Below are positions 39,168-51,116 of a DNA stretch of 64,000 nucleotides, one piece after another. Location of the stretch: NCBI RefSeq assembly GCF_051014445.1, contig NC_135136.1, forward strand, positions 18,432,001 to 18,496,000, written 5' to 3'. The notes under the pieces were generated by a model that did not search any database, was not told where the DNA came from, and worked only from the letters and a program-made list of their open reading frames with translations. The translations under genes were made by a program, and so were the position numbers. Each line of letters starts with the position of its first letter. The first letter of the stretch is position 1. This stretch comes from Colletes latitarsis. Taxonomy: Eukaryota; Arthropoda; Insecta; Hymenoptera; Colletidae.

Positions 39168-42100
39168 TTTTGAGGATAACGCATGTTAGGTCTAGGTTAG
39201 GCCTGGGATTTTCACTCATCAGACTCATCCTTTCGTATTCTTCACATACTTGTTGAACGGATCCTGGGTTTTTTCTGGTTTGGATCACGTAGTAATGTGG
39301 GACCACACTGAAACAGTCAATTAAACCTGGTTTCGATCAATATTTTAGAGAATAATTCATGTTAGGTCTAGGTTAGGTCTAGGATTTGCCCTCATCAGGC
39401 TCATACTTTCGCACACTTCACATACTCGTTGAACAGATCCTGGGTTATTTTCTGGTTTGGATCACATAGTAATGTGTTACCACACTGAAACAGTCGATTA
39501 AACCAGGTTTCGATGAATATTTTTGAGGATAACGCATGTTAGGTCTAGGTTAGGCCTGGGATTTTCACTCATCAGACTCATACTTTCGCACACTTCACAT
39601 ACTCGTTGAACAGATCCTGGGTTTTTTCTGGTTTGGATCACGTAGTAATGTGGTACCACACTGAAACAGTCAATTAAACCTGGTTTCAATCAATATTTTA
39701 GAGAATAACGCATGTTAGGTCTAGGTTAGGTCTGGGATTTGCCCTCATCAGGCTCATACTTTCGCACACTTCACATACTCGTTGAACAGATCCTGGGTTA
39801 TTTTCTGGTTTGGATCACATATTAATGTGGTACCACACTGAATCAGTCGATTAAACCAGGTTTCGATCAATATTTTTGTGGATAACGCATGTTAGGTCTA
39901 GGATAGGCCGGGGTTTTTCACTCATCATACTCATACTTTCGCATTCTTCACATACTTGTTGAAGGGATCCTGGGCTTTTACTGGTTTGGATCACGTAGTA
40001 ATGTGGGACCACACTGAAACATTCAATTAAACCTGGTCTTGATAAATATTTTAGAGGGTAACGCATGTTAGGTCTGGGTTAGGTCTAGGATTTGCCCACA
40101 TCAGGCTCATACTTTCGCATATTTCTCATACTTCATGGCTGTGTCCTGGGTTATTTTTGGATTGGATCACGTAGTAATGTGGTACCACACTGAAACAGTC
40201 AATTAAACCGGGTTTTGGTCAATATTTTTGAGAATAATTCATGTTAGGTCTAGGTTAGGTCTGGGATTTGCTCTCATCAGGCTCATTCTTTCGCATATTT
40301 CTCATACTTGATGGCTAGATTCTGGGCTTTTTCTGGTTTGGATCACGTAGTAGTGTGGTATCACACTGAAACATTCAATTAAACCTGGTCTTGATAAATA
40401 TTTTAGAGGATAACCCATGTTAGGACTGGGATAGGTCTGGGATTTGCCCTCATCAGGCTCATACTTTCGCGTTTTTCACATACTTGTTGAACAGATCCTG
40501 GGTTTTTTCTGGTTTGGATCACGTAGTAGTGTGGTACCACACTGAAACAGTCCATTAAACCTGGTTTTGATCAATATTTTAGAGGATAACGCATGTTAGG
40601 TCTAGGTTAGGTCTGGGATTTGCCCTCATCAGGCTCATACTTTCGCACACTTCACATACTCGTTGAACAGATCCTGGGTTATTTTCTGGTTTGGATCACA
40701 TATTAATGTGGTACCACACTGAATCAGTCGATTAAACCAGGTTTCGATCAATATTTTTGTGGATAACGCATGTTAGGTCTAGGTTAGACCTGGGATTTTC
40801 ACTCATCAGACTCATACTTTCGCATTCTTCACATACTTGTTGAACGGATCCTGGGTTTTTTCTGGTTTGGATCTCGTAGTAATGAGGGACCACACTGAAA
40901 CAGTCAATTAAACCTGGTTTCGATCAATATTTTAGAGAATAATTCATGTTAGGTCTGGGTTAGGTCTGCGATTTGCTCTCATCAGGCTCATTCCCTCGCA
41001 TATTTCTCATACTTGATGGCTAGATCCTGGGTTTTTTCTGGATTGCATCACGTAGTAATGAAGTACAACACCGAAACAGTCAATTAAAACTGGTTTCCAT
41101 CAATATCTTAGAGGACAACGCAAGTTAGGTCTGGGATAGGTCTGGGATTTGCCCTCATCAGGCTCATACTTTCGCGTTTTTCACATACTTGTTGAACAGA
41201 TCCTGGGTTTTTTCTGGTTTGGATCACGTAGTAGTGTGGTACCACACTGAAACAGTCGATTAAACCAGGTTTCGATCAATATTTTTGAGGATAACGCATG
41301 TTGGGTCTAGGTTAGGACTGGGATTTTCACTCATCAGACTCATATTTTCGCATTCTTCACATACTTGTTGAACGGATCCTGGGTTTTTTCTGGTTTGGAT
41401 CACGTAGTAATGTGGTACCACACTGATACAGTCAATTAAACCTGGTTTCGATCAATATTTTAGAAAATAACGCATGTTAGGTCTAGGTTAGGTCTGGGAT
41501 TTGCCCTCATCAGGCTCATACTTTCGCACACTTCACATACTCGTTGAACAGATCCTGGGTTATTTTCTGGTTTGGATCACATAGTAATGTGGTACCACAC
41601 TGAAACAGTCGATTAAACCAGGTTTCGATGAATATTTTTGAGGATAACGCATGTTAGGTCTAGGTTAGGACTGGGATTTTCACTCATCAGACTCATATTT
41701 TCGCGTTTTTCACATACTTGTTGGACAGATCCTGGGTTTTTTCCGGTTTGGGTCACGTAGTAGTGTGGTACCACACTGAAACAGTCGATTAAACCTGGTT
41801 TGGATCAATATTTTAGAGGATAACGCATGTTAGGTCTAGGTTAGGTCTGGGATTTGCCCTCATCAGACTCATACTTTCGCACACTTCACATACTCGTTGA
41901 ACAGATCCTGCGTTATTTTCTGGTTTGGATCACATATTAATGTGGTACCACACTGAATCAGTGTATTAAACCAGGTTTCGATCAATATTTTTGTGGATAA
42001 CGCATGTTAGGTCTAGGATAGGCCGGGGTTATTCACTCATCATACTCATACTTTCGCATTCTTCACATACTTGTTGAACGGATCCTGGGCTTTTACTGGT

Positions 42101-43397
42101 TTGGATCACGTAGTAATGTGGTACGACACTGAAACATTCAATTAAACCTGGTCTTGATAAATATTTTAGAGGATAACGCATGTTAGGTCTGGGTTAGGTC
42201 TAGGATTTGCCCACATCAGGCTCATACTTTCGCATATTTCTCATACTTCATGGCTGGATCCTGGGCTATTTTTGGATTGGATCACGTAGTAATGTGGTAC
42301 CACACTGAAACAGTCAATTAAACCTGGTTTTGATCAATATTTTTGAGAATAATTCATGTTAGGTCTAGGTTAGGTCTGGGATTTTCACTCATCAGACTCA
42401 TACTTTCGCATTCTTCACATACTTGTTGAACGGATCCTGGGTTTTTTCTGGTTTGGATCACGTAGTAATGTGGTACCACACTGAAACAGTCAATTAAACC
42501 TGGTTTCGATCAATATTTTAGAGAATAACGCATGTTAGGTCTAGGTTAGGTCTGGGATTTGCCCTCATCAGGCTCATACTTTCGCGTTTTTCACATACTT
42601 GTGGAACAGATCCTGGGTTTTTACTGATTTGGATCACGTAGTAATGTGGTACCACACTGAAACATTCAATTAAACCTGGTCTTGATAAATATTTTAGAGG
42701 ATAACGCATGTTAGGTCTGGGTTAGGTCTAGGATTTGCCCTCGTCAGGCTCATACTTTCGCATATTTCTCATACTTCATGGCTAGATCCTGGGCTATTTC
42801 TGGATTCGATCACGTAGTAATGTGGTACCACACTGAAACATTCAATTAAACCTGGTCTTGATAAATATTTTAGAGGATAACGCATGTTAGGTCTGGGTTA
42901 GGTCTAGGATTTGCCCCCATCAGGCTCATACTTTCGCATATTTCTCATACGTCATGGCTGGATCCTGGGCTATTTCTGGATTGGAGCACGTAGTAATGTG
43001 GTACCGCACTGAAATAGTCAATTAAACCTGGTCTTGATAAATATTTTAGAGGATAACGCAAGTTAGGTCTGGGATAGGTCTGGGATTTGCCCTCATCAGG
43101 CTCATACTTTCGCGTTTTTCACATACTTGTTGAACAGATCCTGGGTTTTTTCCGGTTTGGATCACGTAGTAATGTGGTACCACACTGAAACAGTCCGTTA
43201 AACCTGGTTTGGATCAATATTTTAGAGGATAACGCATGTTAGGTCTGGGATAGATCTGGGATTTGCCCTCATCAGACTCATACTTTCGCACACTTCACAT
43301 ACTCGTTGAACAGATCCAGGGCTTTTTCTGGATTGCATCACGTAGTAATGAAGTACAACACTGAAACAGTCGATTAAACCTGGTTTCCAGGAATATT
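39168..43397 (+). repeat. 21-monomer HOR, copy 4 with three extra monomers (about 4229 bp, 24 monomers)
   Basis: The first 1.7 kb and the last 2 kb match copy 3, but the distance between shared landmarks grows by 528 bases (three monomers). The extra segment is at about 40870-41397. After 43397 the match ends, as AATATTTTTGAGGATAACG becomes AATATTTTAGAGGACAACG. Private changes include GGCTGTGTCCTGGG near 40137 and GCTAGATTCTGGG near 40314. Confidence 0.9.
40870..41397 (+). repeat. Three-monomer segment present only in HOR copy 4
   Basis: The segment is bracketed by two stretches reading GAACGGATCCTGGG then TTTTTTCTGGTTTGGATC. In copies 1-3 a single such stretch is present and the three monomers between are missing. 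The same segment occurs at 21310-21837, so absence in copies 1-3 is most simply a deletion by exchange between the bracketing stretches. Confidence 0.84.
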
Positions 43398-43874
43398 TTA
43401 GAGGACAACGCATGTTAGGTCTAGGTTAGCCCTGAGATTTTCACTCATCAGACTCATACTTTCACATTCTTCACATACTTGTTGAACGGATCCTGGGTTT
43501 TTTCTGGTTTGGATCACGTAGTAATGTGGTACCACACTGAAACAGTCAATTAAACATGGTTTCGATTAATATTTTTGAGGATAACGCATGTTAGGTCTGG
43601 GATAGGTCTGGGATTTGCCCTCATCAGGCTCATACTTTCGCAGTTTTAACGTGCATGTTGACCTGATCGAGGGTTTTTTCTGGTTTGGGTCACGTAGTAA
43701 TGTGGTACCACACTGAAACAGTCGATTAAACCAGGTTTCGATCAATATTTTTGAGGATAACGCATGTTAGGTCTAGGTTAGGTCTGGGATTTTCACTCAT
43801 CAGACTCATACTTTCGCATTCTTCACATACTTGTTGAACGGATCCTGGGTTTTTTCTGGTTTGGATCACGTAGT
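43398..43874 (+). repeat. Transitional monomers between the HOR and the decayed subfamily
   Basis: About three monomers that fit neither neighbour. One has CGCAGTTTTAACGTGCATG with CTGATCGAGGG, a rare type otherwise seen near 6810 and in relatives of the 13-mer. No long-range copy was found in the window. Confidence 0.7.
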
Positions 43875-45010
43875 AATGTGGTACCACACTGAAACAGTCA
43901 ATTGAACCTGGTTGCGATTAATATTTTAGAGGATAACGCCGGTTATGTCTCGGTTAGGTCTGGTATTTGCCCTCATCTGGCTCGTACTTTCGCATTTTTC
44001 GCATACTTGTTTGCCAGATCCTGGCACTTTTCTGGTTTGGATCACGTAGTAACGCGGTACCACACCGAAGCAGTCAATTAAACCTGGTTGCGATTACTAT
44101 TTTGGAGGATAACGCCGGTTATGTCTGGGTTAGGTCTGGTATTTGCCCTCATCAGGCTCGTCCTTTCGCGTTTTTCGCATACTTGTTGGCCAGATCCTGG
44201 CCTTTTTCTGGCTGGACCACGTAGTAAAGTGGTACCACGCTGAAACAGTCAATTAAACCTGGTTGCGATTACTATTTTAGAGGATAACGCCGGTTATGTC
44301 TCGGTTAGGTCTGGGATTTGCCCTCATCTGGCTCGTACTTTCGCATTTTTCGCATACTTTTTGGGCAGATCCTGGCCGTTTTCTGGCTTGGACCACGTAG
44401 TAATGTGGTACCACACCGAAACAGTCAGTTAAACCTGGTTGCGAATAATATTTTAGAGGATAACGCTGGTTATGTCCGGGATAGTTCTGGTATTTGCAAT
44501 CATCTGGCTCATACTTTCGCGTTTTTCGCATACTTGTTTGGCAGATCCTGGGTTTTTTCTCGCTTGGACCACGTAGTAACGCGGTACCAGTCAAATAATC
44601 CTGGTTGCGATTAGTATTTTAGAGGATAAAGCCGGTTATGTCTCGGTTAGGACTGGTATTTACAATCATCTGGCTCATACTTTCGCGTTTTTCGCATACT
44701 TGTAGGCCTGATCCTGGGTTTCTCCGGGTTTGGATCCCGTAGTAATGTGGTTCCACACCGTGACGGTGAATTAAACCTGGTTGCGATGAATTTTTTAGAG
44801 GATAACGCCGGTTATGTCCCGGTTAGGTCTGGGATTTGCCCTCATCCGGCTCATACTTTCGCAATTTTCGTGTACTTGTTGACCAGATCTCGGGTGTTTT
44901 GTGGCTTGGATCCACGCGTAATGCGGTACCACACCGAAACAGTCAATTGAGCCTGGTTCCGATTAATATTTTAGAGGATAACGCTGGTTATGTCTGGGTT
45001 AGTTCTGGTA
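43875..45010 (+). repeat. Diverged GC-richer monomer subfamily next to the inversion
   Basis: Six full monomers start at 43875, 44051, 44226, 44402, 44578 and 44744, followed by a partial one from 44920 that ends at 45010. They share ACGCCGGTTATGTC, GGTTGCGATTA, CTCATCTGGCTCG and TTTTTCGCATACTTG, which are absent from the HORs. The fifth is only 166 bp because about ten bases after CGCGGTACC are missing. Differences between these monomers are many and unshared, as expected of sequence no longer homogenised. Plus-strand ORFs open here only because stops have drifted; I do not regard them as genes. Confidence 0.88.
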
Positions 45011-45011
45011 G
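45010..45011. other. Orientation-switch junction within the satellite
   Basis: The left side runs GGGTTAGTTCTGGTA in + orientation, about base 92 of a monomer. The right side starts GATACCACATTACC, the complement of about bases 11 to 1. Nothing is inserted. The two flanks are not mirror images: GGCTTGGATCCACGCGTAATG on the left differs from the complement of CATTACCACGTGATCCAAAT on the right. A fold-back read artefact is therefore unlikely. Confidence 0.93.
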
Positions 45012-48000
45012 ATACCACATTACCACGTGATCCAAATCAGAAAAAGCAATGGATCTGGCTAACAAGTATGAGAAATATGCGACAGTATGAGCCTGATGAG
45101 GGCAAATCCTAGACCTATCCCAGACATAACTTGCGTTATCCTCTAAAATATTGATCGATACCAGGCTTAATCGAATGTTTCAGTGTGGTACCACATTACT
45201 ACGTGATCCACACCAGAAAAAAACCCAGAATCTGGCCATCAACTATGAGAAATATGCGAAAGTATGAGCCTGCTGAGGGCAAATCCCAGGCCTAACCTAG
45301 ACCTAACATGCGTTATCATCTAAAATGTTGATCGAAACCAGGTTTAATGGACTTTTTCAATGTGGTATCACATTACTACGTGATCCAGACCAGAAAAAGC
45401 CCTGGATCTGGCGAACAAGTATGAGAAAAAAGCGAAAGTATGAGCCTGATACGGGCAAATCCTGGACCTAACCCAGACCTAACATGCGTTATCCTCTAAA
45501 ATATTCATCGAGACCAGGTATAATTGACTGTTTCAGTGTGGTACTACATCAGTATGTGATCCAATCCAGAAAAAGCAACGTATCTGGCCAACAGGTATGA
45601 GAAATATGCGAAAGTATGTGCCTGATGAGGGCAAATGCCACACCTAACCGAGTCCTAACCGGCGTTATCCCCTAAAATGTTGATTGTGTCCAGGTTTAAT
45701 CGACTGTTTCAGTGTGGAACCACATTACTACCTGATCCAAACCAGAAATAACCCAGGATCTGTTAAACAAGTATGTGAAGATCGCGGAAATATGACCCTG
45801 ATGTGAGCAAATCCCGGGCCTAACCTAGACCTAACATGCGTTATCCTCAAAAATATTGATCGAAACCAGGTTTAATCGACTGTTTCAGTGGGGTACCACA
45901 TTACTACGTGTTGCAATCCAGAAAAAACCCAGGATCTGTTCAACAAGTATGTGGAGGATGCGAAAGTATGTGTCTGATGAGGGCAAATCCCAGGCCTAAC
46001 CTAGACATAACATGCGTTATCCTCTATAATATTGATCGAAACCAGGTTAAATGGACTGTTTCAGTGTGGTACCACATTACTACAGGATCCAATCCAGAAA
46101 AAGCCCTGGATCTAGCCGTCAAGTATGAGAAATATGCGAAAGTATGAGCGTGATGAGGGCAAATCCTAGACCTAACCCAGACCTAACATGCGTTATCCTC
46201 TAAAATATTTATCAAGACCAGGTTTAATTGAATGTTTCAGTGTGGTACCACATTACTACGTGATCCAAACCTGAAAAAACCCAGGATCTGTTCAACAAGT
46301 ATGTGGAGAATGCGAAAGTATGTGTCTGATGAGGGCAAATCCCAGGCCTAACCTAGACCTAACATCCGATTCCCTCAAAAATATTTATCAGTACCAGGTT
46401 TAATTGAATGTTTCAGTGCGGTACCACATTTCTACGTGATCCAAACCAGAAAAAACCCAGGATCTGTTCAACAAGTATGTGAAAAATGCGAAAATATGAC
46501 CCTGATGTGGGCAAATCCCAGACCTATCCCAGACCTAACTTGCGTTATCCTCTAAAATATTGATCGAAACTAGGTTTAATTTACTGTTTCAGTGTGGTAC
46601 CACATTACTACGTGATCCAAACCTGAAAAAACCCCGGATCTGTTCAACAAGTATGTGAAGAATGCGAAAGTATGTGTCTGATGAGGGAAAATCCCAGGCC
46701 TAACCTAGACCTAACATGCGTTACCCTCAAAAATACTGACCGAAACCAGGTTTAATCGACTGTTTCAGTGTGGTACCACATTACTATGTGATCCAAACCA
46801 GAAAAAGCCCAGAATCAGGCCATGAACTATGAGAAATATTCGAAAGTACGAGCCTGATGAGGGCAAATCCTAGACCTAACCCTGACCTAACATGCGTTAT
46901 CCTCTAAAATATTTATCAAGACCAGGTTTAATTGAATGTTTCAGTGTGGTACCACATTACTACGTGATCCAAACCTGAAAAAACCCAGGAGCCGTTCAAC
47001 AAGTATGTGAAGAATGCGAAAGTATGAGCCTGACGAGGGCAAATCCCGGAACTATCCCAGACATAACTTGCGTTATTCTCAAAAATATTGATCGAAACCA
47101 GGTTTAATCGACTGCTTCAGTGTGGTACCACGTTACTACCTGATCCAAACCAGAAAAATACCCAGGATCTGTTCAACAAGTATGTGAAGAACGCGAAAAT
47201 ATGACCCTGATAATGGCAAATCCCAGGCCTAACCTAGACCTAACATGCGTTAAGTTCTAAAATATTGATCGAAACCAGGTTTAATGGACTGATTCAGTGT
47301 GGTACCACATTACTACGTGATCCAGACCAGAAAAAAACCAGGATCTGGCCAACAAGTATGAGAAATATGCGAAAGTATGAGTCTGATGAGGGCAAATCCC
47401 AGGACTAACCTTGACCTAACATGAGTTATCCTCTAAACTATTCATCGAAACCAGGTTTAATGGGCTCTATCAGTGTGATACCACATTACCACATGATCCA
47501 AACCAGAAAAAGCAATAGATCTGGCCATCAAGTTTGAGAAATATGCGAAAATATGAGCCTGATTAGGGCAAATCCTAGACCTAACCCAGACCTAACATGC
47601 GTTATCCTCCAAAATATTTATCAAGACCAGGTTTAATTGAATGTTTCAGTGTGGTACCACATTACTACGTGATGAAAACCTGAAAAAACCCAGGATCTGT
47701 TCAACAAGTATGTGGAGAATGCGAAAGTATGTGTCTGATGAGGGCAAATCCCAGGCCTAACCGAGACATAACATGCGTTATCCTCTATAATATTGATCGA
47801 AACCAGGTTTCATGGACTGTTTCAGTGTGGTACCACATTACTACAGGATCCAAATTTTATTAGAAAAAGCCCAGAATCTGGCCATCAAGTATGAGGAATA
47901 TGCGAAAGTACGAGCCTGATGAGAGCAAATCCCAGACCTAACCATGACCTAACATGCGTTAATCTCTAAAATATTGATCGAAAACCGGTTTAATCGACTA

Positions 48001-48291
48001 TTTCAGTGTGGTACCACATTACTGCGTGATCCAAACCAGAAAAATACCTAGGATCTGTTCAACAAGTATGTGAAGAACGCGGAAATATGACCCTGGTGAG
48101 GGCAAATCCCGGGCCTAACCTAGACCTAACATGCGTTATCCTCAAAAATATTGATCGAAACCAGGTTTAATCGACTGCTTCAGTGTGGTACCACGTTACT
48201 ACCTGATCCAAACCAGAAAAATACCCAGGATCTGTTCAACAAGTATGTGAAGAACGTGAAAATATGACCCTGATGAGGGCAAATCCCAGAC
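45011..48291 (-). repeat. Poorly homogenised monomers of the right arm proximal to the junction
   Basis: About 18-19 monomers, each with many private substitutions and no long repeat register. Near 45650 a monomer reads AACCGGCGTTATCC, the complement of the GGATAACGCCGGTT signature of the left-flank subfamily, so the two flanks share ancestry. One monomer near 47854 gains about five bases (CCAAATTTTATTAGAAAAAG). No gene seen. Confidence 0.85.
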
Positions 48292-51116
48292 CTATACCAG
48301 ACCTAACTTGCGTTGTCCTCTAAAATATTGATGGAAACCAGGTTTAATTGACTGTTTCAGTGTGGTACCACATTACTACGTGATCCAATCCAGAAAAAGC
48401 CCTGGATCTAGCCATCAAGTATGAGAAATATGCGAAAGTATGAGCCTGATGAGGGCAAATCCTAGACCTAACCCATAACCTAACATGCGTTATCCTCTAA
48501 TATATTTATCAAGACCAGGTTTAATTGAATGTTTCAGTGTGGTACCACATTACTGCGTGATCCAAACCTGAAAAAACCCAGGATCTGTTCAACAAGTATG
48601 TGGAGAATGCGAAAGTATGTGTCTGATGAGGGAAAATCCCAGGCCTAACCTAGACATAACATGCGTTATCCTCTAAAATATTGATCGAAACCAGGTTAAA
48701 TGGACTGTTTCAGTGTGGTACAACATTACTACAGGATCCAAACTAGAGAAAGTCCAGAATCTGGCCATCAAGTATGAGAAATATGCGGAAGTACGAGCCT
48801 GATGATAGCAAATCCCAGACCTAACCATGACCTAACATGCGTTATTCTCTAAAATATTGATCGAAACCAGGTTTAATGGACTGTTTCAGTGTGGTACCAC
48901 ATTACAACGTGATCCAAACCAGAAAAAACCCAGGATCTGTTCAACAAGTATGTGAAAAACGCGAAACTATGAGCCTGATGAGGGCAAATCCCAGACCTAA
49001 CCATGACCTAACATGCGTCATTCTCTAAAATATTGATCGAAACCAGGTTTAATGGACTGTTTCAGTGTGGTACCACATTACTACGCGATCCAAAACAGAA
49101 AAAACCCAGGATCTGTTCAACCAGTATGTGAAAAACGCGAAACTATGAGCCTGATGAGGGCAAATCCCAGACCTATCCCAGACCCAACATGCGTTATTCT
49201 CTAAAATATTGATCGAAACTAGGTTTAATTTACTGTTTCAGAGTGGTACCACATTACTACATGATCCAATCCAGAAAAAGCCCTGGATCTAGCCATGAAG
49301 TATGAGAAATATGCGAAATTATGAGCCTGATTAGGGCAAATCCTAGACATAACCCAGATCTAACATGCGTTATCCTCTAAAATATTGATCGAAACCAGGT
49401 TTAATCGACTATTACAGTGTGGTACCACATTACTACGTGATCCAAACCAGAAAAATACCCAGGATCTGTTCAACAAGTATGTGAAGAACGCGAAAATGTG
49501 ACCCTGATGAGGCCAAATCCCAGACCTATCCCAGACCTAACTTGCGTTGTCCTCTAAAATATTGATCGAAACCAGGTTTAATCGACTATTGCAGTGTGGT
49601 ACCACATTACTACGTGATCCAAACCAGAAAAATACCCAGGATCTGTTCAACAAGTATGTGAAGAACGCGGAAATATGACCCTGATGTCGGCAAATCCCGG
49701 GCCTAACCTAGACCTAACATGAGTTATCCTCAAATATATTGATCGAAACCAGGTTTAATGGACTGTTTCAGTGTGGTACCACATTACTACCTGATCCAAA
49801 CCAGAAAAATACCCAGGATCTGTTCAACAAGTATGTGAAGAACGCGAAAATGTGACCCTGATGAGGCCAAATCCCAGACCTATCCCAGATCTTACTTGCG
49901 TTATCCTCGAAAATATTGATCGAAACCAGGTTTAATCGGCTGCTTCAGTGTGGTGCCACATTACTACCTGATCCAAACCAGAAAAATACCCAGCACCTGT
50001 TCCACAAGTATGTGAAGAACGCCAAAATATGACCCTGATGGTGGCAAATCCCAGACCTATACCAGGCCTAACTTACGTTGCCCTCTAAAATATTGATGGA
50101 AACCAGGTTTAATGGACTGTTTCAGTGTGGTACCACATTACTACGTGATCCAATCCAGAAAAAGCCCTGGATCTAGCCATCAAGTATGAGAAATATGCGA
50201 AAGTATGAGCCTGATGAGGGCAAATCCTAGACCTAACCCAGACCTAACATGCGTTATCCTCTAAAATATTTATCAAGACCAGGTTTAATTGAATGTTTCA
50301 GTGTGGTACCACATCACTATGTGATCCAAACCAGAAAAATACCCAGGATCCGTTCATCAAGTATGTGAAGAATGCGAAAATATGACCCTGATGAGGGCAA
50401 ATCCCAGACCTATACCAGACCTAACTTGCGTTGTCCTCTAAAATATTGATCGAAACCAGGTTAAATGGACAGTTTCAGTGTGGTACCACATTACTACAGG
50501 ATCCAAACTAGAAAAAGCCCAGAATCTGGCCATCAAGTATGAGAAATATGCGAAAGTACGAGCCTGATGAGAGCAAATCCCAGACCTATCCCAGACCCAA
50601 CATGCGTTATTCCCTAAAATATTGATCGAAACTAGGTTTAATTTACTGTTTCAGAGTGGTACCACATTACTACGTGATCCAAACCAGAAAAATACCCAGG
50701 ATCTGTTCAACAAGTATGTGAAGAACGCGGAAATATGAGCCTGATGAGGGCAAATCCCAGACATATCCCAGACCTAACTTGCGTTGTCCTCTAAAATATT
50801 GATCGAAACCAGGTTTAATCGACTATTTCAGTGTGGTACCACATTACTACGTGATCCAAACCAGAAAAATACCCAGGATCTGTTCAACAAGTATGTGAAG
50901 AACGCGAAAATGTGACCCTGATGAGGCCAAATCCCAGACCTATCCCAGATCTTACTTGCGTTATCCTCGAAAATATTGATCGAAACCAGGTTTAATCGGC
51001 TGCTTCAGTGTGGTGCCACATTACTACCTGATCCAAACCAGAAAAATACCCAGCACCTGTTCCACAAGTATGTGAAGAACGCGAAAATATGACCCTGATG
51101 GGGGCAAATCCCAGAC
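48292..51116 (-). repeat. 16-monomer HOR (about 2824 bp), copy 1
   Basis: It matches the next copy at an offset of 2824-2825. Markers are CATTACAACGTGATCC (48899 and about 51724), CAACCAGTATGTG, CAGAGTGGTACC and GATGAGGCCAAATCC. Inside the unit a six-monomer segment is itself doubled: the GAGGCCAAATCC and CAGCACCTGTTCCAC monomers recur 1060 bases apart (49861 and 50921). It is less uniform than the left-arm 3701-bp HOR. Confidence 0.84.

Larger units (their letters stand above)
1..45010 (+). repeat. Satellite array, left arm, about 255 head-to-tail monomers of 176 bp
   Basis: The phase used here starts each monomer at AATGTGGTACCACAC. Successive starts near the left edge fall at 1, 178, 354 and 530, a spacing of 176-177. 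Every stretch read in this arm contains the same ordered blocks: palindrome, CTGAAACAGTC, ATTAAACCTGG, AATATTTTAGAGG, ATAACGCATG, TTAGGTCTAGG, CTCATACTTTCGC, GATCCTGGG, a T-run and GGATCACGTAGT. No unrelated DNA interrupts it. Arrays of this kind are typical of eukaryotic centromeres and heterochromatin; that role is inferred, since no kinetochore mark can be read from bases. There is no gene in the arm. The minus-strand ORFs are satellite translations. Confidence 0.98.

Noticed and set aside
45010..45011. Fold-back (palindromic) sequencing or assembly artefact
   Set aside because: The right flank is not the reverse complement of the left flank. The monomers on the two sides differ strongly and belong to different types. 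An unrelated chimeric join still needs read evidence.
43967..45030. Plus-strand ORFs of 64-98 codons near the inversion
   Set aside because: They overlap one another and a 105-codon minus-strand ORF and lie in decayed monomers. They are open because stops have drifted, with no other sign of coding.
45011..45700. Transposon or unique insert at the orientation switch
   Set aside because: Bases on both sides belong to the satellite with no gap. There are no terminal repeats, target duplications or unrelated sequence.
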